Source of the DNA: Halorussus limi
GTDB taxonomy: Archaea > Halobacteriota > Halobacteria > Halobacteriales > Haladaptataceae
DNA length: 64,000 nucleotides
NCBI RefSeq assembly: GCF_023238205.1
Contig: NZ_CP096659.1
Coordinates: forward strand, 682,001-746,000
Reading direction: 5' to 3'
Shown: positions 19,058 to 27,849 of the stretch, piece after piece
How the letters are laid out: the number at the start of each line of letters is the position of its first letter
Numbering within the stretch: the stretch's first letter is position 1
Position numbers and translations under genes: made by a program
Notes under the pieces: model-generated
Seen by the model: the letters and a program-made list of their open reading frames with translations, nothing else
Database searches by the model: none
Told to the model about the DNA's origin: nothing

Positions 19058-19954
19058 ATGAGTACGTAGGAGGTCCCGAGAACTCGCGGCCGTCTCGACA
19101 GGTGGTTGGAGCAGAACCTCGCGCAGTTGCTCCCGTGGAAGCGCCGCGCCGAGGCGCTCTACCACGAGAAGCGCGCCGAACTCGCGGGCGACTACGAGAC
19201 CGCCCGCGACCACTACGACGAGGCCATCGGCGTCCGGGGTCGCCTCGGCGACTCCGAGCGAGCCATCGACCTCGGCCTGCGACTGGCCGACCTCGCCCGC
19301 GAACGGGACGACCACGCTACGGCCCGAACCCACTACGAGCGCGTGGTCGAACTCCACGCCCGCCGGGAGAACGCCCGCGAGGCGCTCGACGCGCTCGAAC
19401 CGATACTCGACGTTCTGGAGGCGGCGGGCGCGGAGGACGAACGCTCCCGGTGGTGGGGTCACGCGCTGGCGATTCTCGGGAGGGCCGACCCCGGCGAGAT
19501 TCCGGCCGCGCGCCGCGACGAACTGATTCGACGCTACGCCGACCGGATTCACAGCGAGGACAGCGCCGGACGCCTCTACGGGTTCGCGCTCACGCGCCTG
19601 CTGGCGAGCGAGGACGCGACCGGTGCAGACCTGCTGGACGCCGCGTGGGAGCGCCGCGACGTGGTGCGCGAGCAGGTCGGCCAGTTCCGGGTCGTCCTCG
19701 CGGCGGGCGTCGGCCGGGTCGCTCACGCGGAACTGACGGGCCGCAGTGTGGACCGCGAAGCGACTCTCGACTTCGTGGCGGACCACCGCGAGAAACTCTC
19801 CGAACCTGCGACCGCGCTGTTCGAGCGCCTCCGCGACTGCGAGACGGACGCCGACCCGGCGGACCTGAAGACCGGCGTCGGACCGAACGAGGGCGCTGAA
19901 CTCCGGGACGTGGAGGGCGAGGTGTTCGGACAGTTCCTCGAACGGTTGGACTGA
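19058..19954 (+). pseudogene. TPR-like helical protein with in-frame amber at codon 4
   Basis: The promoter at 19028 points to the ATG at 19058, but the frame reads Met-Ser-Thr then TAG (19067-19069). After the stop it stays open in the same frame to 19954, giving EVPRTRGRLDRWLEQNL... and then the helical body. The longest intact product would use the TTG at 19106 (282 residues). The body has tetratricopeptide-like pairs (RAEALYHEKRAELAGDYETARDHYDEAIG, then ARERDDHATARTHYERVVELHARREN) and a helical C-terminal domain of unknown type. Either the gene is a fresh nonsense mutant, or a 3-codon mini-ORF precedes reinitiation at TTG, or the base is a sequencing error. No partner genes suggest a function. 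Confidence 0.6.
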
Positions 19955-20022
19955 AACGGCGCGAGCGCAAGGTCCGGGTTCCTCGAGTTCGACGCGTTCC
20001 GGATAATCCACCCGGCGCGTGC

Positions 20023-20045
20023 GAGCGCGCCGTCGTGGCGCGCTC
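20023..20045. repeat. Perfect 9-bp inverted repeat
   Basis: GAGCGCGCC and GGCGCGCTC are separated by GTCGT, about 70 nt after the TPR-like gene. This is a strong GC hairpin without a T-run. It lies in a 290-bp gene-free stretch (19955-20245) that has a low-complexity G/C-rich middle (about 20050-20135) resembling dispersed intergenic repeats; I see no gene there. Confidence 0.6.
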
Positions 20046-20245
20046 AAGCGCGCGAGGGACGAGTAGCGCAGCGAAGTGAGCAACGCAGGCGGTTGGGGAG
20101 GTAGAGGCTGGTGCGGCGCTGTGCGGTGCGGTCTGATAGGCGTCGGCAGTAGCTAGCTCCGACTCGATTTCTACTCGGGTCACTGCCTTCGACTCGATTA
20201 CCACCACGACCAACGTTGAGCCGATTGCCGCAGGAGAACCGGTCC

Positions 20246-20584
20246 TCAGTCCTTCCAGTCCGGGTTCTCACGCGGCGGACTGAAGATGTCAACGCCCTCG
20301 ACCGGCACGTCGCCGCGGTTCTCGGCGGCGTGGGGTTCGTCGCCGGGGATGGCGTAGGAGTCGCCCTCGCTCACGTCGAGTTCCTCGCCGTCCACGAGGA
20401 ACGTCAGCGTCCCCTGCGTGATGTACCCGGTCTGCTCGTTGTCGTGGCTGTGTTCGGGCACCTCCGCGCCGGGTTCGATGAAGAAGTGCTGGACGTTCAT
20501 CTCCTCGGCGCCGGCGAGCAGCGAGAGGTGGACGCCCTCGACGGCCTCGGTGGACTCCTCCGCGTCTTTGGGTACGACTTCCAT
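20246..20584 (-). CDS. Cupin-domain protein
   Basis: The 112-residue single-domain cupin has the two metal-binding motifs in order: PEHSHDNEQTGYITQG (His-X-His and Glu, residues 44-59) and PGDEPHAAEN (His near 86). Small haloarchaeal cupins of this type include oxygenases, isomerases and sensors, so no reaction is assigned. The ATG at 20584 gives the compact family length. It is divergent from the VOC-domain gene at 20692. Confidence 0.85.
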   Translation of the reverse strand: MEVVPKDAEESTEAVEGVHLSLLAGAEEMNVQHFFIEPGAEVPEHSHDNEQTGYITQGTLTFLVDGEELDVSEGDSYAIPGDEPHAAENRGDVPVEGVDIFSPPRENPDWKD

Positions 20585-20691
20585 GGTCGGCCGTATCGAG
20601 GACGGCCGGGCACCTAAAGGTTCGACCGGCGGACGGTCTTACCGGCGTCGGTCCGGAGAACGCTTTTGGCCGCGGCTTTCGATTCCGGCGT

Positions 20692-21198
20692 ATGGACGAC
20701 GAGGCGCCGACGAACGCGGGCGAGGGGACGCCCGCCGAGACGCCCGACCGAATCGCGGACGCCCAGTCGCCGCCGGTGCCGGACGACGGTGCCGCGGGAC
20801 TGCTCCACCACGTCGAACTGTACGCCTCGGACTTCGAGGCGTCGGTCTCGTTCTGGGAGTGGTTCCTCGGGGAACTCGGCTACGAGGAGTACCAGCGGTG
20901 GCCCGACGGCCGGTCGTGGAAGCGCGGCCCGACGTATATCGTCCTCGTGCGCGCGCCGGAGGACTACGCCGACGAGGCGTACCACCGTCGCCGTCCGGGC
21001 CTGAACCACCTGGCGTTTCACGCCGCGTCGCGTTCGCAGGTGGACGAACTGACGCGGAAACTCCGGGAGCGGGGCGCGACGATTCTCTACGAGGACGACC
21101 ATCCGCACGCGGGCGGGCCGGACCACTACGCCGTCTACGTCGAGGACCCCGAGCGAATCAAGGTGGAGGTCGTCGCCCCCGAAGCGACCGACCGGTGA
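20692..21198 (+). CDS. VOC/glyoxalase-superfamily protein
   Basis: The 168-residue protein has a disordered acidic leader of about 35 residues, then a single vicinal-oxygen-chelate domain (HHVELYASDFEASVSFWEWFLGELGY, later LNHLAFHAASR and DPERIKVEVVAP). The metal-site positions are His in HHVEL, His in NHLAF and Glu in VEVVA. Dimeric glyoxalase, dioxygenase or fosfomycin-resistance-like functions share this fold; the substrate is unknown. A membrane-protein gene follows 51 bp downstream. Confidence 0.8.
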   Translation: MDDEAPTNAGEGTPAETPDRIADAQSPPVPDDGAAGLLHHVELYASDFEASVSFWEWFLGELGYEEYQRWPDGRSWKRGPTYIVLVRAPEDYADEAYHRRRPGLNHLAFHAASRSQVDELTRKLRERGATILYEDDHPHAGGPDHYAVYVEDPERIKVEVVAPEATDR

Positions 21199-21249
21199 GC
21201 GAGACGCCGGGAGCGAACAGTTTTGAGCCTGACATTCGAAGGCCCGGTG

Positions 21250-22080
21250 ATGGCTACCGGCCCTCTCCCACTCGTCTCGCAGGCGACCGTTCGAGCGGTC
21301 GGTCTCGGGGCGCTCGCCGGCGCGGCGTACCTCTCGCTCGTCGTCGGGACGATGCGGGCGGTGTACCCGTCGTTCTCCGTTCGAGAGCAGTGGCTGTCCT
21401 CGCTCGGCGACCTCCGGGGTCTCGCGTACGCGTTCGGCGGCCTCTGGTTCGTCGGAACGGTCGCGGCGGCGCTGTTCGTTCGATTCGGCGCGATTCTCCC
21501 GCTGGCCGTCCTCGCGTTCGACTACCTGGTGTTCGTCGCTGACCCCTTCGTCGGCGACGTGCAGGGGCCGCCGGCGTTGCTCCTCTGGGTCATATACGTC
21601 CCGGTACTCCTGCTCCTCGGCGGCGCGGAGTACGGGTCGCTGGTGGTCGCGAGCGGCGGGCCACCGCCGGTCGTCGCGCTCCGGAATCTGGCGGTCGGAG
21701 CGGTCTTTCTGGCGCTCGTCGGCCGAGGACTCGCCGCGTATCTCCCGGTCTGGCGCGTCCTGTCGGTGTCGCACTCGCTCCCCGTCCGCGTCGAGAACGA
21801 CGGCGGTTCGCCCCACTGCGTCGAGGTAACGGTCTTCGACGCGACGGACGAGACGCCCGTGTTCACCGACCGGGTCCGAGTCGAGGCGGGTACCACCGTC
21901 GCGCTGGACGACGCGATTACGGAACTCGGTCGGTACCGAATCGAGGCGGCCCTGCCGGACGGAACGACCGACGAGTACGTCTTCGAACCGCGACGCCGTT
22001 TCAGCGTTATCGGCGTCGTCGTCTGGGTGGAGGGCGAACTCGGCCGCCTCACCGTCGTCGGACAGGGTAGCGGACCGTGA
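21250..22080 (+). CDS. Membrane protein with C-terminal soluble domain, unknown function
   Basis: The 276-residue protein has five hydrophobic segments in the first 170 residues (for example ALAGAAYLSLVVGTMRAVY and LLLWVIYVPVLLLLGGAEY). An extracytoplasmic beta-rich domain of about 100 residues follows (PVRVENDGGSPHCVEVTVFD...YRIEAALPDG) and looks like an immunoglobulin-type or carboxypeptidase-regulatory fold. No family is recognised. I use the ATG at 21250; the TTG at 21223 would add nine residues. It is possibly co-transcribed with the VOC gene. Confidence 0.65.
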   Translation: MATGPLPLVSQATVRAVGLGALAGAAYLSLVVGTMRAVYPSFSVREQWLSSLGDLRGLAYAFGGLWFVGTVAAALFVRFGAILPLAVLAFDYLVFVADPFVGDVQGPPALLLWVIYVPVLLLLGGAEYGSLVVASGGPPPVVALRNLAVGAVFLALVGRGLAAYLPVWRVLSVSHSLPVRVENDGGSPHCVEVTVFDATDETPVFTDRVRVEAGTTVALDDAITELGRYRIEAALPDGTTDEYVFEPRRRFSVIGVVVWVEGELGRLTVVGQGSGP

Positions 22081-22213
22081 CGCTGGTCGTGGGATAACTA
22101 CAGCGTTGCCAAAGACATATTGATGGTTCTTAGAGATAGGAATAGGCACCTGAAAGACGCCGACACCGGCCCGAGACCGAACATTCACGTAGGAAAGAGC
22201 CCGACCGGTGAGT

Positions 22214-22744
22214 ATGTACGCCGTCGTGGGGTGTAGCGAGTGTCAGGCGCTCAAAATCGTGGAGGGGCGGCCCGAGACCACCCAGTGTCCGCGCTGCGGC
22301 AAGCGCCGGAAGTTCGAGAGGTTGAAGAAGTTCGTGGAGACCGACGACGAGGACCACGCCCGCGAGGTCCGGTCGTCGATGCTCGCCAACCGGCAGGGCG
22401 AGGGCGAGGCGTTCGCGGAACTCGACTCGTTCACCGAGATGGAGTCGCAAGTCGAGAACGCGGGCGTCTCCGACGAGGAGTACCTCGAAGCCTCGGGCAT
22501 CGACACCGACGAGGTCGAAGCGGCCGCCGAACGCGTCGAGAACCGGTCGGCCAGCACGCGCGGGACCTCTCGGAAGGACACCGTGCTGGCGGCTCTGCGG
22601 GAACTCGACCGGCCGACCGAGGACGAGGTGGTCGCGTTCGCGGACGAGGAAGGCGTTCCGGCCGACTACGCCCGCGACGCGCTGGAGAAACTGGTCCGAC
22701 GCGGCGAGGTCAGCGAGAGTCGCGGTCGGTATCGGTTGCTCTGA
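22214..22744 (+). CDS. DUF5817-like zinc-ribbon and winged-helix protein
   Basis: The 176-residue protein starts with a zinc ribbon: CSEC near residue 7 and CPRC near residue 28. A charged coiled middle region follows, then a C-terminal winged-helix-like domain (DTVLAALRELDRPTEDEVVAFADEEGVPADYARDALEKLVRRGEV). This layout matches a haloarchaeal conserved protein family with a predicted DNA-binding role. A GTG two codons earlier (22208) could also start it; I prefer the ATG. Function is unknown. Confidence 0.75.
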   Translation: MYAVVGCSECQALKIVEGRPETTQCPRCGKRRKFERLKKFVETDDEDHAREVRSSMLANRQGEGEAFAELDSFTEMESQVENAGVSDEEYLEASGIDTDEVEAAAERVENRSASTRGTSRKDTVLAALRELDRPTEDEVVAFADEEGVPADYARDALEKLVRRGEVSESRGRYRLL

Positions 22745-23010
22745 GGGAAGTCCGTCGAGAGAAGCGCGGTCGTGACGACGGTCCCGCGGTGGCGGACGGG
22801 GCGCGGTGCGATGGGGGTAGGGGATGACAGGAGTCGGTGGAGACCGAATCGAACTTGCTGGGTCCGCGCCCCGCCGGGCCGCTGCGTGCGTGGACTCGCT
22901 CCGGTCGGCCACTCCGGGGACCACTCGACGCTACGGGCGAGACGGCCATAAACCTCAGCCACGCGCGGAGTGAAAGTAAAAGTGGTCGCGGGCCGGGCGG
23001 CGAGGCGGTC
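22745..23010. other. Gene-free spacer upstream of the hmgA repeats
   Basis: About 265 bp of GC-rich sequence without a convincing frame. It leads into the 15-bp tandem repeats and the hmgA promoter region. Nothing else was seen. Confidence 0.4.
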
Positions 23011-23085
23011 CGGCCCGGAATGACTCGGTCCGGAGTAGCTTGGCCCGGAGCGACTCGGCCCGGAGCGACCCGACCCGAATGAGAA
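23011..23085. repeat. 15-bp degenerate tandem repeat upstream of hmgA
   Basis: Five consecutive 15-bp units of the form CGGCCCGGAGCGACT run from 23011, 23026, 23041, 23056 and 23071. The third and fourth are nearly identical and the outer units have diverged. The array ends 33 bp before the hmgA ATG. Confidence 0.85.
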
Positions 23086-23117
23086 CTGTTAGGGGCCGCG
23101 CCCGCCATCGCCCGGAC

Positions 23118-24350
23118 ATGACCGACGACTCTGCCGCGGACGACCCGGACGCGCTGGCCGAGCGAGTCCGGGAGGGCGAACTGCGACTCCACGAACTCGA
23201 CGACCGCACCGACGCCGAGACCGCCGCGGCGGCCCGGCGACGCCTGCTGGAGGCCGAGACCGACGCCGACCTCGACGCCGTCGGCGACTACGCGCTCGAC
23301 GCCGAGCAGGCCGCCGACGCGAACGTCGAGAACATGGTCGGCGCGGCCCAGATTCCGATGGGCGTCGTCGGCCCGGTGCAGGTCGCGGGCGGCGCGGCCG
23401 ACGGCGAGTACTACCTGCCGCTGGCGACGACCGAAGGGGCGCTGGTCGCCAGCGTCAACCGGGGTTGCTCGACCATCGCCACCGCCGGCGGCGCGGACGC
23501 CCGCGTCACCAAGTCGGGGATGACCCGCGCGCCGGTCTTCCGGGTGTCCGGCGTCGCCGAGGCCGAGGAAGTCGTCTCGTGGGTCGGCGAGAACGCAGAG
23601 CGCCTGCGCGAGGCCGCCGAATCGACCACCAGCCACGGCGAACTCCTCGACGTGGACACCTACGTCGTCGGCGACTCGGTCTACCTGCGGTTCGTCTACG
23701 ACACCAAGGACGCGATGGGGATGAACATGGCGACCATCGCCACGCGCGAGGCCGCCGAAGTAGTCGAGGACGAGACACCCGCCTCGCTGGTCGCGCTCTC
23801 GGGCAACCTCTGCTCCGACAAGAAACCCGCCGCCATCAACGCCGTCGAGGGCCGGGGCCGGAGCGTCACCGCGGACGTGGAAATCCCGCGCGAGACGGTC
23901 GAGGACCGCCTCCACACCACGCCGGAGGCCATCGAGGAGGCCAACACCCGGAAGAACCTCGTCGGGTCCGCGAAGGCCGGGAGCCTCGGGTTCAACGCCC
24001 ACGCCGCGAACGTGGTCGCCGCGGCGTTCCTCGCCACCGGACAGGACGCCGCGCAGGTCGTAGAAGGGGCCAACGCCATCACGACCGTCGAGGCCCGTGA
24101 TGACGCGCTCTACGCCAGCGTGAGCCTCGCCAGTCTGGAGGTCGGCACCGTCGGCGGCGGCACGAAACTCCAGACTCAGTCGGAGGCGCTGGACGTACTC
24201 GGCCTCCGTGGCGGGGGTGACCCCGCCGGAAGCAACGCCGACGCGCTCGCCGAAATCATCGCCGTGGGCGCGCTCGCCGGGGAACTCTCGCTGCTCGCGG
24301 CGCTCGCCTCACGCCACCTGTCGAGCGCCCACGAGGACCTCGGCCGGTAG
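23118..24350 (+). CDS. hmgA: HMG-CoA reductase
   Basis: The 410-residue class I enzyme reduces HMG-CoA to mevalonate with NADPH, the committed step for archaeal isoprenoid lipids and the target of statins. Visible are ENMVGAAQIPMGVVGPV (catalytic Glu region), DAMGMNM (cofactor motif), LCSDKKPAAIN (catalytic Lys) and GFNAHAANVVAA (catalytic His). It starts at the ATG giving MTDDSAADD. The 15-bp repeat array directly upstream may influence its promoter; overexpression of this gene in Haloferax through promoter changes is known to give mevinolin resistance. Confidence 0.95.
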   Translation: MTDDSAADDPDALAERVREGELRLHELDDRTDAETAAAARRRLLEAETDADLDAVGDYALDAEQAADANVENMVGAAQIPMGVVGPVQVAGGAADGEYYLPLATTEGALVASVNRGCSTIATAGGADARVTKSGMTRAPVFRVSGVAEAEEVVSWVGENAERLREAAESTTSHGELLDVDTYVVGDSVYLRFVYDTKDAMGMNMATIATREAAEVVEDETPASLVALSGNLCSDKKPAAINAVEGRGRSVTADVEIPRETVEDRLHTTPEAIEEANTRKNLVGSAKAGSLGFNAHAANVVAAAFLATGQDAAQVVEGANAITTVEARDDALYASVSLASLEVGTVGGGTKLQTQSEALDVLGLRGGGDPAGSNADALAEIIAVGALAGELSLLAALASRHLSSAHEDLGR

Positions 24351-24419
24351 CGCGACGGGACTCCGACCGTCACGCATCCGGTAGCCACAAAAGCGAGCGG
24401 TCCCAAGACGGACGTAGCA

Positions 24420-24743
24420 ATGGTCTCGGCCGCCACAGCCATCGGGTTCCTGCTCATCATGGTCGTCAACACCGTCCTCGCGGCGGTCGCCATCCGGTTT
24501 TTCCGCCTCCGCCTCTCCACCCAGTGGGGCGCGGTGGTGTACACCGTCGTCTTCGTCCCGCTACTGTACGTCGTCACGACCATCCTGCTCTCGGGATTCG
24601 TCGGATTCGGCGGGAGCGGCGTGGAGGACAGGACCACCGCGCTGATGCTGGTCTGGGCGATTCCGTTCGCGCTGGCGGTGTCGCTCGAAATCTTCTGGAT
24701 GCCGGCGCCCGACGAAATCGAGTTGCCCGAGCAGGCGCGGTGA
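24420..24743 (+). CDS. Small haloarchaeal membrane protein
   Basis: The 107-residue protein has three transmembrane helices (VSAATAIGFLLIMVVNTVLA, AVVYTVVFVPLLYVVTTILL and LVWAIPFALAVSLEIFW) and a short acidic C-terminal tail. No family name or function can be given. It lies 69 bp after hmgA and 70 bp before the ribose-1,5-bisphosphate isomerase gene, all on the same strand. Confidence 0.7.
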   Translation: MVSAATAIGFLLIMVVNTVLAAVAIRFFRLRLSTQWGAVVYTVVFVPLLYVVTTILLSGFVGFGGSGVEDRTTALMLVWAIPFALAVSLEIFWMPAPDEIELPEQAR

Positions 24744-24813
24744 CGAGCGAGTCGCGCCTCGGGTTTCTTCGCCGACCCCGTCGTTTTTCCCTCCTTGGCC
24801 CGTACCCGCGGGC

Positions 24814-25794
24814 ATGAGCCGAACCGACCCCGAACTGCACGAGAGCGTGGAGGGGGCCGCCGCCGACATCGCCAGCATGGAAATCCGAGGCGCGGCGACC
24901 ATCGCCGACGCCGCGGCCGAGGCGCTCGCGGCGCAGGCCGAGGACAGCGACGCCGACGACCCCGACGAGTTCCGTGCGGAGATGCGCGCGGCGGCCCGGA
25001 GACTCCGCGAGACCAGACCGACCGCGGTCAGTCTGCCGAACTCGCTGCGGTACGTCCTCCGCGGGATGGACGGCGAGACGGTGCCCGAACTCCGGGAGTC
25101 CGTCGTCGAGAGCGCCCGCGAGTTCCGGCGCGAACTCGACCAAGCGCAGGAGAATCTGGGGCGTATCGGCGCGAACCGCCTCCGGGACGGCGACACCGTG
25201 ATGACCCACTGCCACTCGACCGACGCGCTCTCGTGCGTCGAGAAGGCCCTCGAACAGGGCAAGGACATCAGCGCCATCGTCAAGGAGACCCGGCCGCGCA
25301 AGCAGGGCCACATCACCGCCCGCCAACTCCGGGAGTGGGACGTGCCGGTCACCCTCGTCGTGGACAACGCCGCACGCCGGTATCTGGACGAAGTCGACCA
25401 CGTCCTCGTCGGCGCGGACTCCATCGCGGCCGACGGGTCGGTCATCAACAAGGTCGGGACCTCCGGTCTCGCCGTGAACGCCCGCGAGCGGGGCGTCCCC
25501 ATCATGGTCGCGGCACAGACGCTCAAACTCCACCCCGACACGATGACGGGCCACACGGTAGAAATCGAGATGCGCGACGAGCGCGAGGTGCTGACCGAAG
25601 ACGAGGAGGCCGAAATCAACGGCGACGCCGACGGCGAGGGCTTCGCGGTCGAGAACCCCGCGTTCGACGTGACCCCGCCGCGCTACGTGGACGCCATCGT
25701 GACCGAACGCGGCCAGTTCCCGCCCGAGAGCATCGTGACCCTGATGCGGGAACTGTTCGGCGACCAGCAGGGCGGCGAACCGTGGGAGGAGTAG
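24814..25794 (+). CDS. Ribose-1,5-bisphosphate isomerase (eIF2B-like)
   Basis: The 326-residue protein belongs to the eIF2B alpha/beta/delta-like isomerases. In archaea it converts ribose-1,5-bisphosphate to ribulose-1,5-bisphosphate, linking NMP degradation to RuBisCO. Conserved features are IRGAATIADAAAEAL near residue 25, THCHSTDAL near residue 131, ETRPRKQGHITA near residue 161 and VLVGADSIAADGSVINKVGT near residue 203. A translation initiation factor role is less likely because of the HCHS and GADS motifs of the metabolic group. Other pathway genes (AMP phosphorylase, RuBisCO) are not in the window. Confidence 0.85.
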   Translation: MSRTDPELHESVEGAAADIASMEIRGAATIADAAAEALAAQAEDSDADDPDEFRAEMRAAARRLRETRPTAVSLPNSLRYVLRGMDGETVPELRESVVESAREFRRELDQAQENLGRIGANRLRDGDTVMTHCHSTDALSCVEKALEQGKDISAIVKETRPRKQGHITARQLREWDVPVTLVVDNAARRYLDEVDHVLVGADSIAADGSVINKVGTSGLAVNARERGVPIMVAAQTLKLHPDTMTGHTVEIEMRDEREVLTEDEEAEINGDADGEGFAVENPAFDVTPPRYVDAIVTERGQFPPESIVTLMRELFGDQQGGEPWEE

Positions 25795-25833
25795 GCCGAA
25801 AGTCGTCGTCTCGCCGGTTTCTTAGAGTATCTC

Positions 25834-26619
25834 TCAGTCGGTCAGTCCGTACCCGCGCTTGAACAGCGCAATGTCGAGCGCGAGGACTGCCGCGGTAAGC
25901 GCCGAGAGGACCGCCAGCGACCAATTGGGGTCCACTTCCGAGACGCCGAGGAAGCCGTACCGGACGCCGTTGACCATGTACACCATCGGGTTGAGCATCG
26001 AGAGTTCCTGATACGGCGAGGGGAGTTCCCGAATCGCGTAGAACACGCCGCCGAAGAAGACGAGCGGTCGGACGATGAACTGGTTCATCATGGTGAGGTT
26101 GTCCCAGTCGTCGGCCCAGAGACCGACCACGACGCCGAAACTGGCGAACAGCAGGCTGACGACCAGTCCGAACGCCGCGAGGTAGAACGGCTTGGCGACC
26201 CCGACCGAGGTGAAGAACGCGCCGATGACCGCGATGAGCGACCCGACGAGCAGGCCGCGGGTCGCGCCCGCGACGATGTAGGCGACGACCATCCGCGAGT
26301 AGGACATCGGCGACGTGAGCGTCTCCTCGATGTAGTCGTTCCAGCGTCCGTGGAAGATGGAGAACGAGGCGTTCTCGAAGGCGTTCGAGATGGCCCCGAG
26401 GACCACGAGTCCGGGCAGGATGAACAGGATGTACGGAATCGGGTCGCCGCCGTCCAGCGCGATTCTGCCAACGCGGTCCCCGAGGATGACTCCGAACACC
26501 GAGAAGTAGAGGACGTTGGTGATGAACGGCGGGACGAAGGTGTTGCGGGGCCGCCGGAGGAACCGGAGGATTTCGCGGCGCGCGAGGGTCTTGAACCCCG
26601 TGAACCCCGAGAGGTTCAT
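25834..26619 (-). CDS. ABC-2 type transporter permease
   Basis: The 261-residue membrane protein has six hydrophobic segments and the ABC-2 layout of the NodJ/DrrB type, with a short N-terminal cytoplasmic region FKTLARREILRFLRRPRN. Its start overlaps the stop of the ATPase gene (ATGA at 26616-26619), so the two are translationally coupled and form an exporter. Substrates of this class are lipids, polysaccharides or drugs; nothing nearby identifies it. Confidence 0.9.
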   Translation of the reverse strand: MNLSGFTGFKTLARREILRFLRRPRNTFVPPFITNVLYFSVFGVILGDRVGRIALDGGDPIPYILFILPGLVVLGAISNAFENASFSIFHGRWNDYIEETLTSPMSYSRMVVAYIVAGATRGLLVGSLIAVIGAFFTSVGVAKPFYLAAFGLVVSLLFASFGVVVGLWADDWDNLTMMNQFIVRPLVFFGGVFYAIRELPSPYQELSMLNPMVYMVNGVRYGFLGVSEVDPNWSLAVLSALTAAVLALDIALFKRGYGLTD

Positions 26620-27638
26620 TCCGAGACACCCCCGTCGTCGCCGACGGTCCCACCGCGGCCGCCGTCCGCCGCGACGGTCTCGGCCGACTGCTGGTCGCTC
26701 CCGCCCTCGCGGGTCATGTCCACGAACACCTCTTCGAGCGAGGTCCGGGAGATGCCGAAGTCCACGATTTCGAGGCCGGCGCGGTCGAGCGCCCGCACGA
26801 GGTCGGGCGCGACCAGTCCGCCCTGCGTCGCCGTGACGACCAACTGGTCGCCGTCGAGTTCGACGCTCTCGACGCGGCCCTCTCGCTCGCCCGCCGCGAG
26901 CGCCGGCAGGTCGGGCGCGCTCGCCGGCGCGTTCCGGAGCGTGACCCGAATCTTGTCCGGGCCGCGGTCCATCAGTTCCTCCGGCGTCGCCACGGTCAGC
27001 AGGTTGCCCGAGTCCAGAATCGCCACCTCGTCGCAGAGCCGTTCGGCCTCCTCGATGTAGTGGGTGGTGAGCAGAATCGTGGTGCCCGACTCGTTGAGTT
27101 CGGTGATGAGGTCCCAGAGGTCGTGGCGCAACTGCACGTCCACGCCCGCGGTCGGTTCGTCCAGAATCAGCAAGTCGGGGTCGGTGATGAGCGCCCGCGC
27201 CAGCATGAACCGGCGCTTCATCCCGCCCGAGAGCCAGTTGAACCGGGTGTCGCGCTTGTCGTAGATGCCGACCTGCTTCAGCACCTCGTCGGCGCGCTCG
27301 CGGGCCTCGTCGGCCGGAATACCGTGGTATCCCGCCTTGTGCTCCAGAACCTCACGAACCGGGAAGAAGTGGTCCACGTTGAACTCTTGAGGCGCGAGGC
27401 CGATGGCGTCGCGGGCCTCGCGGTAGTCGTCCTCCACGTCGTGGCCGAACACCTCGGCGCGGCCGCCCGACCGCCGGACGAGTCCCACGAGGATGTTGAT
27501 GAAGGTGGTCTTGCCCGCGCCGTTGGGGCCGAGCAGACCGAAGAAGCTCCCCTCGGGCACCGACAGCGAGACGCCGTCGAGCGCCTGCACGCCCTCGTAC
27601 TGCTTGCGAAGGTCCTCGACTTCGATAGCGGCAGTCAT
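26616..27638 (-). CDS. ABC exporter ATP-binding protein (DrrA/CcmA type)
   Basis: The 340-residue ATPase drives the ABC-2 permease encoded just downstream. It has the Walker A GPNGAGKTT (about residues 38-46), signature LSGGMKRR (about 133-140) and Walker B LLILDEPTAGVD. A C-terminal domain of about 100 residues of the DrrA kind follows, then an acidic Gly-rich tail. It starts at MTAAIEVEDLRKQ. Confidence 0.92.
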   Translation of the reverse strand: MTAAIEVEDLRKQYEGVQALDGVSLSVPEGSFFGLLGPNGAGKTTFINILVGLVRRSGGRAEVFGHDVEDDYREARDAIGLAPQEFNVDHFFPVREVLEHKAGYHGIPADEARERADEVLKQVGIYDKRDTRFNWLSGGMKRRFMLARALITDPDLLILDEPTAGVDVQLRHDLWDLITELNESGTTILLTTHYIEEAERLCDEVAILDSGNLLTVATPEELMDRGPDKIRVTLRNAPASAPDLPALAAGEREGRVESVELDGDQLVVTATQGGLVAPDLVRALDRAGLEIVDFGISRTSLEEVFVDMTREGGSDQQSAETVAADGGRGGTVGDDGGVSE

Positions 27639-27849
27639 CGGCGAGTCGTAGACGAGTCGCGGCGAAAAGGGCGTTGGTAGCGGCCGAACGTCACGCCTAC
27701 CGGCGCTCGAACTCTCCGAATCGCGTCCGTCCCCCGAAATTACGATGCGGTCGGCGCACCCGAAGCGAACGTCCTCGCACGCGAGGAACTCGCCGACTCG
27801 CTCGACGCAGACGAAGACGCACCGCGCGTCGGGGTCTGAGTCGGGGCAC
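27639..27849. other. Gene-free region between the ABC exporter and the IclR gene
   Basis: About 210 bp with no convincing frame. It contains the promoter of the ABC exporter (minus strand) and the 3' end region of the IclR gene (minus strand). Confidence 0.4.

Noticed and set aside
19067-19069. Pyrrolysine or selenocysteine reading of the amber codon.
   Set aside because: TAG could mean pyrrolysine only with dedicated tRNA and synthetase genes, which haloarchaea lack; a mutation, an error or a mini-ORF explains it better.
20050-20135. Low-complexity G-rich stretch as a hidden gene or transposon end.
   Set aside because: No frame with a real protein, no target duplication or transposase is seen; possibly a dispersed intergenic repeat but not testable here.
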